DNA from: CAYMJO01 sp964391305
GTDB taxonomy: Bacteria > Patescibacteriota > CALEFQ01
NCBI GenBank assembly: GCA_964391305.1
Contig: CAYMJO010000056.1
Location: forward strand, 1 to 5,022
Reading direction: 5' to 3'
Length of the DNA stretch: 5,022 nucleotides
Each line of letters begins with the position of its first letter. The stretch's first letter is position 1. Below are positions 1 through 5,022 of this stretch, piece by piece. Both the position numbers and the translations under genes were made by a program. Below the pieces are notes generated by a model. It had not been told where the DNA came from. It searched no databases and saw only the letters and a list, made by a program, of their open reading frames with translations.

Positions 1-897
1 GGTTTTGCTGTTGTTCGACCAGAAAAAGTGAACCCTAGATATTTATATTATGTTATTTCAAATCAGACGTTCACTGACTACTTAACACGACATGCAAAGG
101 GATCGGCATATCCAGCCGTTGACGCTGAAACGATAGAGAAAGCGGATTTTATGCTTCCTTCAGAAAAAGAGCAAAACACAATTGCTGACATTCTCGGAAC
201 CTATGACGATCTTATTGAAAACAACACTCGCCGGATTCAGATTTTAGAACAGATGGCACAAGCTATTTACCAAGAGGCATTCGCAACAACAAATGGCAAA
301 AATGCCCCATTGAGCGATGTTATAACGATCTATCGAGGGAAGTCATATGCCGGAGACGAACTATCAGATACGGAAGGATTACCATTCGTAAATCTCAAAT
401 GTATTGATCGTGATGGCGGTTTTCGCAAAAGCGGCCTGAAGAGATTCACTGGCAAGTATAAGGACACGCAAAAAGTCATTGCCGGAGACATTGTTATGGC
501 CGTTACTGACATGACACAAGATCGCAGAATTATTGCTCGTGCCGCTCGCATCCCAACGCTCGACGGTGGGTTTGGAATTATTTCAATGGATCTCGTCAAA
601 ATCGAGCCGAAGGATAGCAACGACAAAGATTATATTTATTCGTTGTTGCGATGGTCTGATTTTTCTAATGAGGTAAAAAATCACGCGAACGGTGCTAATG
701 TACTGCACCTTATTCCAGATAGAATTACGGATTATAAAACACATATAGCATCAATAGGGCGACAAGAAGAATTTGGAAGAAAAGTAAACCCAATCCTTAC
801 CTTAATCGATAAGTTTGAATTGCAAAACGAAAATCTCCGTCGCTTGCGTGATTTACTTTTGCCAAGATTAGTAACCGGAGAAATAGCAGTGAAATAA
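1..897 (+). CDS. hsdS: Type I restriction-modification specificity subunit HsdS, 3' part (5' end outside window)
   Basis: HsdS recognises the bipartite DNA target of a type I system and forms the scaffold that holds HsdM and HsdR. The frame is open from base 1, so about 298 C-terminal residues are visible; a whole HsdS usually has about 400-450. Visible residues 1-57 are the end of the first target-recognition domain, including SAYPAVDAETIEKADF. Residues 58-94, from QNTIADILGTYDDLIENN to AIYQEAF, are the conserved central helix acting as a spacer. The second recognition domain spans about 101-250. The terminal helix, about 254-298, contains LRRLRDLLLPRLVTGEI, the typical HsdS ending. The two helical segments resemble each other, as expected from the internal half-repeat of HsdS. 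The GTG at 28 is internal to this frame, not a start. The stop is followed four bases later by the DUF3644-like gene, implying one operon. The family assignment is firm; the DNA target cannot be read from the sequence. Confidence 0.95.
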   Translation, partial: GFAVVRPEKVNPRYLYYVISNQTFTDYLTRHAKGSAYPAVDAETIEKADFMLPSEKEQNTIADILGTYDDLIENNTRRIQILEQMAQAIYQEAFATTNGKNAPLSDVITIYRGKSYAGDELSDTEGLPFVNLKCIDRDGGFRKSGLKRFTGKYKDTQKVIAGDIVMAVTDMTQDRRIIARAARIPTLDGGFGIISMDLVKIEPKDSNDKDYIYSLLRWSDFSNEVKNHANGANVLHLIPDRITDYKTHIASIGRQEEFGRKVNPILTLIDKFELQNENLRRLRDLLLPRLVTGEIAVK

Positions 898-901
898 TAT
901 T

Positions 902-1879
902 ATGGCTAGACGCAAGAAAAAAGTTGGATCAATAAAAAATGAACTACTCCACAAATCCAAGGAGTCGATGTTGTCAGCTGTTCAAATTTTTAACAATCCG
1001 AACATTCAGTTTAAGTCAGAATCGTTTATAGTCCTCGCCATTATTGCGTGGACGTATTTATTGCATGCTTACTATAGAAAAAATAAAGTGGAGTATAGAT
1101 ATTTTGACCAGGGTCCCAAAAAGAAACTTTTTCATACCACAAAACAAGGAGCGCATAAACATTGGGAATTAGAAAAATGTTTAAACAGCGAAAGATCACC
1201 TGTAGATAATGTTGTCGCACAAAACTTAAGATTTTTAATTGGGCTAAGACATGAAATAGAGCATCAGATGACAACAAAAATAGATGACTTATTAAGTGCG
1301 AGATTTCAGGCGTGTTGCTTAAATTATAATTTTTATTTAAAAAAGCTTTTTACAAGCCAATCAGGTATTGAAAAACACTTGGCATTTAGTCTGCAGTTTT
1401 CATCATTGAGCGAAAAGCAACTTGATCAACTCGTTGATTACAAAGATTTGCCAGAGCATATTTCTAGTTACATTCAAAATTTTGATCAAGCATTACATGA
1501 ACAGGATTTTAATGACAGTAGGTTTTCTTATCGAGTATTATTTGTTCCGAAGACTGCGAATAGAAAAGGACAAGCCGATAAGGTTATTGAATTTATCCCA
1601 AGCGATTCTGAAATAGCGAAAGGGATGAATAAGGAATATGTGCTTGTTAAAGAAAAAGAAAAAACAAAATATTCAGCAGGTGACATTTGGAAGGCTGTCC
1701 AAAAAGAAGGATTTAAAAAATTTGGTGTATATCAACATACGAAATTGTGGCAGTCCGAAAATGCCAAAGACCCCTCAAAAGGATTCGGGACGATCGTTGT
1801 TAAAACTTGGTATTGGTATGATTCTTGGTTAAATTTCGTAAAGAAATACTGCGAGGAGAATAGATCAAAATATATATGA
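902..1879 (+). CDS. DUF3644-like protein, candidate HEPN-type RNase within the hsd operon
   Basis: This is a 325-residue soluble protein of unproven function. The N-terminal half matches my memory of DUF3644: a basic start (MARRKKK), then LLHKSKESMLSAVQIFNNP, a hydrophobic helix with ESFIVLAIIAWTYLLHAYY, and a helix with FLIGLRHEIEHQ. The last contains R116-x4-H121, the spacing of the catalytic R-x4-6-H motif of HEPN ribonucleases; RNase activity is therefore inference. The hydrophobic stretch at about 43-57 is short and interrupted, so I read it as a buried helix, not a membrane span. The C-terminal 100 residues are separate in character, with lysine-rich and aromatic segments (KTWYWYDSWLNF), possibly nucleic-acid binding. 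The start is four bases after the hsdS stop; the nearest GGAG (877-880) is about 21 bases upstream, so translation probably depends on coupling. The stop overlaps the hsdR stub's start (ATGA, 1876-1879). Base use in the middle is clearly more AT-rich than hsdS or hsdR. Family confidence is fair, activity low. Confidence 0.75.
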   Translation: MARRKKKVGSIKNELLHKSKESMLSAVQIFNNPNIQFKSESFIVLAIIAWTYLLHAYYRKNKVEYRYFDQGPKKKLFHTTKQGAHKHWELEKCLNSERSPVDNVVAQNLRFLIGLRHEIEHQMTTKIDDLLSARFQACCLNYNFYLKKLFTSQSGIEKHLAFSLQFSSLSEKQLDQLVDYKDLPEHISSYIQNFDQALHEQDFNDSRFSYRVLFVPKTANRKGQADKVIEFIPSDSEIAKGMNKEYVLVKEKEKTKYSAGDIWKAVQKEGFKKFGVYQHTKLWQSENAKDPSKGFGTIVVKTWYWYDSWLNFVKKYCEENRSKYI

Positions 1880-1944
1880 ACGAATTTTCTGAAGACAAAT
1901 TAATAGAACAAACGGCCGTCAAAATATTTGGCGAGCTTTGGGGT
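1875..1944 (+). repeat. Direct repeat copy 1: hsdR 5' end, upstream of fic
   Basis: These 70 bases match 3406-3475 at 66 positions, starting at TATGAACGAATTTTCTGAAG and ending at GGCGAGCTTTGGGGT. The four differences are silent third-position changes (GAA/GAG, CAA/CAG, ACG/ACA, ATA/ATC). The two copies lie 1531 bases apart in the same orientation and bracket the control region and fic. Confidence 0.95.
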
Positions 1945-1971
1945 TGTTCTATCTGTATAGAAACTGTCTAA
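1876..1971 (+). pseudogene. Stranded 5' fragment of hsdR (23 codons, then unrelated sequence to a stop)
   Basis: The frame opens at ATG 1876, overlapping the stop of the DUF3644-like gene by four bases. It encodes MNEFSEDKLIEQTAVKIF then GELWG, identical over 23 residues to the start of the intact hsdR at 3407. After the glycine at 1942-1944 the homology stops abruptly; eight unrelated codons (CSICIETV) follow to TAA at 1969-1971. The whole reading frame is 31 residues. An AGGAG at 1854-1858 lies 17 bases before the ATG, longer than normal spacing. The ATGA overlap suggests this was once the functional hsdR start, coupled to the upstream gene. It is now too short for any HsdR domain. It might still be translated as a short leader peptide, but nothing shows this. 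Confidence 0.9.
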
Positions 1972-2021
1972 AATGTGTAAGATTGTATAGGTGTTGACCA
2001 AGTGTACAGAATGTGTATAAT
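1954..2021 (+). promoter_or_regulatory. Helically phased TGTnnA-type repeat array, candidate operator
   Basis: TGT-led elements begin at 1954 (TGTATA), 1965 (TGTCTA), 1976 (TGTAAG), 1992 (TGTTGA), 2003 (TGTACA) and 2014 (TGTATA), with one more TGTATA at 1985 out of step. Within each group of three the spacing is exactly 11 bases, close to one helical turn. The groups form an imperfect 38-base-offset duplication: 1954-1985 aligns with 1992-2023 at about 22 of 32 positions. The downstream group covers the -35 and -10 elements, so a protein bound there would be expected to block transcription. The C-terminal winged helix of the adjacent Fic protein is an obvious candidate binder, but this is inference. 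AT-rich DNA can give such patterns by chance, hence the moderate confidence. Confidence 0.45.
1994..2021 (+). promoter_or_regulatory. Near-consensus sigma-70 type promoter for fic (and possibly hsdR)
   Basis: TTGACC at 1994-1999 matches the -35 consensus at five of six bases, and TATAAT at 2016-2021 is a perfect -10, separated by 16 bases. Transcription would be expected to begin near 2028, giving a leader of about 24 bases before the fic ATG at 2052. The site lies in the only real intergenic space of the window (1972-2051), in sequence present only on the fic side of the repeat junction, so it probably arrived with fic. No terminator is seen between fic and hsdR, so the transcript could continue through both. 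Confidence 0.7.
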
Positions 2022-2051
2022 TGAAGTATAAATCATACATATAATAAAAAT

Positions 2052-3404
2052 ATGGATCAAAATATGCATTTTAAGCTCGAAAAACCAAATATCTCCGGAA
2101 TCAAGCCGGAAGAGATTTTTAAATTCCTTGAAGACGAAAAAGTGCGGGATATTGTCTCTAAAAGCATGTACCCCGAGTATTTATACTGGGACAAAGTTAA
2201 ATATAAGGAATTGCCAAGCGGCTACAAACCGGAAGTTGCGTGGGCGGCAATAAAATTTATCAGGAATAATGTTCTACATAGGCGAGAGAGTGTTATTGTT
2301 GATGAAAATGGAAAAAAGTTTTTTTGGGTTTCTTCTTTGCCGTGGTATGACGAATTTCTCCATGAAGTAGATATGAATCTCGGAGGCGCATTGCTTGGGC
2401 TTGCGCGCGATCTCGATGAAAATGCAAAGCGTCGTTTTATTACGCGCGGAGTAATGGAGGAAGCCATCGCTTCTTCGCAACTTGAAGGCGCCAATACAAC
2501 ACGGAGAGTCGCGAAGCAAATGCTTCGCGAGGGGCGAAAACCAAGAAACAAAAGCGAGCAGATGATTGTCAATAATTATCAGGCAATGCTTTTTATCGAG
2601 GATACGCTGAAGTCCGAGAGATTAAGCATTGATAGGCTAAAAGATATTCAAGCAATATTGACCAAAGGTACGTTGGAGTCAGCGACAGACGAGGGGCAGT
2701 TCAGAACCGATAAGGATAATATTGTTGTGCAGGACGGGGGCGATGGCACGATTTATCATGTCGCCCCAAACGAGAAATTTACGCGCCATGAACTTGAGCG
2801 GCTTGTCGCGTACGCCAATGACGAATTAAAAGATAGTGGCTTTGTGCATCCGGTGTTTAAGGCGACGCTCATACATTTTTGGATTGGATATTTACATCCA
2901 TTTGCAGATGGGAATGGTCGCTTAGCTCGCGCGCTGTTTTATTGGTATTTACTCAAACATGAGTATTGGGGTTTTGCCTATCTACCGCTTTCAAAGGTAA
3001 TAAAAAACTCCCCCGTGCAGTATGGGATGGCATATGTCTATACCGAACAGGACGATAATGATCTCACTTACTTCTTTGACTACAACGCACGAAAAATTAA
3101 GCAGTCTATAAAAGAGTTCCGTGAATACGAGGGTCAGACTATGAAAGAGAATACAAAGATGGTTAAAGAGGCGCGAACTAAATACCATCTAAACGATAGG
3201 CAAATACAAATCTTGCGATTTTATCAAAAAAATAAAGACGAGGGCGTTTCTGTTGCCGCTCATATGAATGTCAATGAAATTTCCCGTGCGACGGCTATTA
3301 CCGACTTACAGGCGTTGGAAGGGAAAGGATTTTTATCCAAGAGAAAGGTGGGTCGGAAAGTCTACTTTTACGCGACTGATAATGTTGAAAAGTTATTTTC
3401 TTAG
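2052..3404 (+). CDS. Fic family protein, predicted autoinhibited AMP-transferase with C-terminal winged helix
   Basis: Fic enzymes transfer AMP (sometimes another phosphate-containing group) from a nucleotide to a protein side chain, often arresting growth. The 450-residue protein has an N-terminal helical region of about 135 residues and an inhibitory motif S141-SQL-E145-G146, matching (S/T)xxxE(G/N), whose glutamate normally blocks productive ATP binding. The Fic core carries the complete catalytic motif HPFADGNGRLAR at 282-293 (H282, D286, N288, R290, R293). A target-docking flap-like segment TIYHVAPNE starts at 233. Residues about 381-450 form a winged helix-turn-helix (NDRQIQIL, then ISRATAITDLQALEGKGFL and a basic wing). 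The inhibitory motif before the core makes this class II, so no separate antitoxin is required. ATG 2052 has no Shine-Dalgarno; ATG 2064 with GGAT upstream is an alternative. It has its own promoter, and hsdR begins two bases after its stop. All key residues are present; the target protein is unknown. Confidence 0.93.
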   Translation: MDQNMHFKLEKPNISGIKPEEIFKFLEDEKVRDIVSKSMYPEYLYWDKVKYKELPSGYKPEVAWAAIKFIRNNVLHRRESVIVDENGKKFFWVSSLPWYDEFLHEVDMNLGGALLGLARDLDENAKRRFITRGVMEEAIASSQLEGANTTRRVAKQMLREGRKPRNKSEQMIVNNYQAMLFIEDTLKSERLSIDRLKDIQAILTKGTLESATDEGQFRTDKDNIVVQDGGDGTIYHVAPNEKFTRHELERLVAYANDELKDSGFVHPVFKATLIHFWIGYLHPFADGNGRLARALFYWYLLKHEYWGFAYLPLSKVIKNSPVQYGMAYVYTEQDDNDLTYFFDYNARKIKQSIKEFREYEGQTMKENTKMVKEARTKYHLNDRQIQILRFYQKNKDEGVSVAAHMNVNEISRATAITDLQALEGKGFLSKRKVGRKVYFYATDNVEKLFS

Positions 3405-3405
3405 G

Positions 3406-3475
3406 TATGAACGAATTTTCTGAAGACAAATTAATAGAGCAGACAGCCGTCAAAATCTTTGGCGAGCTTTGGGGT
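3406..3475 (+). repeat. Direct repeat copy 2: hsdR 5' end, downstream of fic
   Basis: This is the partner of 1875-1944 and forms the first 23 codons of the intact hsdR. It begins one base before the hsdR ATG, two bases after the fic stop, so the left edge of homology coincides almost exactly with the gene boundary. Beyond 3475 this copy continues into hsdR, whereas copy 1 runs into the control region. Confidence 0.95.
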
Positions 3476-5022
3476 GCTGAAAATTTTGCTAATGTGTATT
3501 CCGGAGAAACGGATGCAGAGTTTGGTCGCGAGAATTCGGGAGAGGTGGTGCTGATGAACTATCTTAAAATCGCCTTGGTCAAGCTGAATCCAACTGTCTC
3601 AACGGAAGCGTTGAATCTCGCCATAGATGAAATCACAAAAGACCGTTCAACAAAGAGCATGGTCAATGCGAATCAGGAAATCTGGAAGCTACTCATTGAT
3701 GGTGTAAAAGTTGAAACAGAGAACGAAAAAGGGGATCGACAGATTGAAACTGTAAAAGTGATTGATTTTGAGAATCCAAAAGAAAATCATTTTATGCTCG
3801 TATCGCAAATGTGGATTACCGGCGTGCTGCACAAGCGTCGTCCTGATCTGATCGGATTCGTGAACGGTTTGCCGCTTGTTTTAATTGAGCTGAAAGCATC
3901 TCACAAAAATCTCCGCAATGCCTATCAAGAGAACATCCGTGATTATAAAGACACCATTCCGCAACTATTCTGGCACAATGCCTTCATCGTTATTTCCAAT
4001 GGCATAGAAACCAAAGTCGGCACACTTACATCCGTATACGAGCACTTCAACGAATGGAAGAAAATAAAAAGCGAAGATGAAGAGGGCCGCGTAAGTTTGG
4101 AAACGGTCATCAAGGGCACCTGTGAACCTTTGCGACTTCTTGATATCGTTGAGAGCTTTACACTCTTTGATGATTCTTTCCGCGAGCGAATCAAGGCCAT
4201 CTCTCGATACTTCCAACTTCTTGGCGTAAATCAGGCATTTGAGCAGATCAAGAACCGCGATAAGAACAACGGCCGTCTCGGTGTTTTTTGGCATACACAA
4301 GGGTCCGGCAAGTCCTACTCCATGATTTTCCTTTCGCAAAAAGTATTCCGAAAGATGACCGGCAATTTTACCTTTGTCGTCGTAACCGATAGGAACGAAC
4401 TCGACAAGCAGATTTATAAGACTTTTTCCGCTTGCGGTGCGGTGTACGAAGAAGAAGTCCACGCCGATTCGATCCAAAACCTACGCCAACTCTTAAGCGA
4501 AGATCATCGTCATATTTTTACTCTCATTCATAAGTTCGGCACCAAGCCCGAGGAGAAGCCGCCGGTCCTATCAGACAGAAGCGACATCATCGTGATGGTA
4601 GACGAGGCGCATCGCACGCAATACGACCGCTTGGCGCAAAATATGCGTATTGCCATGCCGAAATCGTCATTCATCGGCTTTACCGGTACACCACTAATGG
4701 CCAAAAGCGAGGAGAAAACCAGGGAGACATTCGGTGATTATATATCGACTTATAACTTCGCTCAATCGGTAGAGGATGGCGCGACAGTACCGCTCTACTA
4801 TGAAAATCGAGTACCCAAACTCGAAAACGAGAATCCGGAAATCCAAAAAGACCTTGAAAAGGTTATGGATTTCTATGAGCTTACGACTGACGAAGAAGAA
4901 AAACTCGAGCAGGAATTCTCGACATTTTACCATCTCATCACGCGCGAGGATCGTCTCAATAAGGTCGCGGAAGACATTGTGGCACACTTCACTGCCCGAG
5001 GATACGATGGTAAAGCGATGGT
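3407..5022 (+). CDS. hsdR: Type I restriction enzyme subunit HsdR, N-terminal part (3' end outside window)
   Basis: HsdR cuts DNA after ATP-driven translocation in complex with HsdM and HsdS. The frame is open from ATG 3407 to the window end: 538 codons plus two bases, about half of a usual HsdR of about 1000 residues. The N-terminal nuclease domain shows a PD-(D/E)xK core: D147 in RRPDLIGF and E161-L-K163 in LVLIELKA. The first helicase domain has Walker A TQGSGKS (T297-S303, in FWHTQGSGKSY), the DEAH box D399-H402 (VMVDEAHRTQYD), and motif III FTGTP at 425-429. The last visible part (EDGATVPLYYENR, then ITREDRLNKVAEDIVAHF) is typical of the linker into the second helicase domain. No frameshift or stop is seen. 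The start lies two bases after the fic stop with no usable Shine-Dalgarno, so translation probably depends on ribosomes leaving fic. The start is supported by the duplicated copy at 1876, which preserves the same ATG. Confidence 0.96.
   Translation, partial: MNEFSEDKLIEQTAVKIFGELWGAENFANVYSGETDAEFGRENSGEVVLMNYLKIALVKLNPTVSTEALNLAIDEITKDRSTKSMVNANQEIWKLLIDGVKVETENEKGDRQIETVKVIDFENPKENHFMLVSQMWITGVLHKRRPDLIGFVNGLPLVLIELKASHKNLRNAYQENIRDYKDTIPQLFWHNAFIVISNGIETKVGTLTSVYEHFNEWKKIKSEDEEGRVSLETVIKGTCEPLRLLDIVESFTLFDDSFRERIKAISRYFQLLGVNQAFEQIKNRDKNNGRLGVFWHTQGSGKSYSMIFLSQKVFRKMTGNFTFVVVTDRNELDKQIYKTFSACGAVYEEEVHADSIQNLRQLLSEDHRHIFTLIHKFGTKPEEKPPVLSDRSDIIVMVDEAHRTQYDRLAQNMRIAMPKSSFIGFTGTPLMAKSEEKTRETFGDYISTYNFAQSVEDGATVPLYYENRVPKLENENPEIQKDLEKVMDFYELTTDEEEKLEQEFSTFYHLITREDRLNKVAEDIVAHFTARGYDGKAM

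Noticed and set aside
28..30. GTG at 28 as the start of the first gene
   Set aside because: The frame is open upstream to base 1 and the upstream residues continue an HsdS recognition domain; 298 residues is also too short for a whole HsdS.
1422..1832. Two 64-codon + strand frames inside the DUF3644-like gene
   Set aside because: They are out-of-frame readings of AT-rich coding sequence and have no domain content. The main frame is continuous through both, so they do not indicate a frameshift.
1948..1961. Short hairpin TCTAT-CTGT-ATAGA just after the hsdR stub homology
   Set aside because: A five-base AT-rich stem without a following T-run is too weak for a terminator; it may be part of the operator-like array but is not supported separately.
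2312..2325. A6 and T7 runs inside fic, as possible phase-variation tracts
   Set aside because: The runs are short, encode a normal K-F-F-W stretch and are common at this base composition; the frame is intact.
2222..2572. Overlapping minus-strand open frames of 116 and 81 codons
   Set aside because: They lie opposite the conserved Fic inhibitory-motif region; no independent evidence of coding.
1945..3405. Insertion sequence or transposon carrying fic
   Set aside because: There is no transposase, no terminal inverted repeat and no short target duplication; the 70-base repeat is hsdR coding sequence, which points to homologous recombination.
3965..4477. 170-codon open frame on the minus strand
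   Set aside because: It lies fully inside hsdR, which has nuclease and helicase motifs in the + frame; the minus-strand product shows no recognisable domain.
4694..4987. 97-codon open frame on the minus strand
   Set aside because: Shadow of hsdR; no motif, no start context, and hydrophobic only because it is complementary to acidic, GAA-rich codons.

Overview
The window lies inside a type I restriction-modification (hsd) locus with every gene on the + strand. In order it holds the 3' part of hsdS (specificity subunit), a DUF3644-like gene with a HEPN-type R-x4-H motif, a broken 5' stub of hsdR, a short AT-rich control region, a complete fic gene (predicted AMP-transferase with a C-terminal winged helix-turn-helix), and the first 538 codons of an apparently intact hsdR (restriction/translocase subunit). 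hsdM is not in the window; in most such loci it lies upstream of hsdS.

The organism cannot be named. The sequence is bacterial, uses the standard stop codons (TGA, TAG and TAA all end genes here) and has moderate to low GC. Good Shine-Dalgarno sites at normal spacing are missing before the internal genes, and starts sit very close to or overlap the preceding stops. No phylogenetic marker is present. The DUF3644-like gene is visibly more AT-rich in its middle than hsdS and hsdR, which suggests it was acquired as a module.

The main structural feature is the hsdS-hsdR junction. The DUF3644-like gene ends in an ATGA overlap with an hsdR start codon, the usual layout of a tightly coupled operon, but that hsdR copy stays recognisable for only 23 codons. 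It then runs into unrelated sequence, a near-consensus promoter and fic. Directly after fic, the same 70 bases reappear and this time continue into a full hsdR. The two copies differ at four positions, all silent third-codon changes. The simplest reading is that a promoter-fic unit entered the start of hsdR together with, or by recombination with, the 5' end of another hsdR allele, leaving the old start stranded upstream.

Functionally, HsdS would guide HsdM and HsdR to a bipartite DNA site, and HsdR carries the nuclease and DEAH translocase motifs. Two likely toxin-type genes lie between the specificity and restriction genes: a candidate HEPN RNase in the position that prrC takes in the EcoprrI locus, and an autoinhibited Fic enzyme. 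Fic appears to have its own promoter, overlapped by a helically phased TGTnnA repeat array that could be an operator for its own winged helix. Since hsdR starts two bases after fic, that promoter may also control hsdR apart from the modification genes. The back-up defence role and the control circuit are inferences from layout and motifs.
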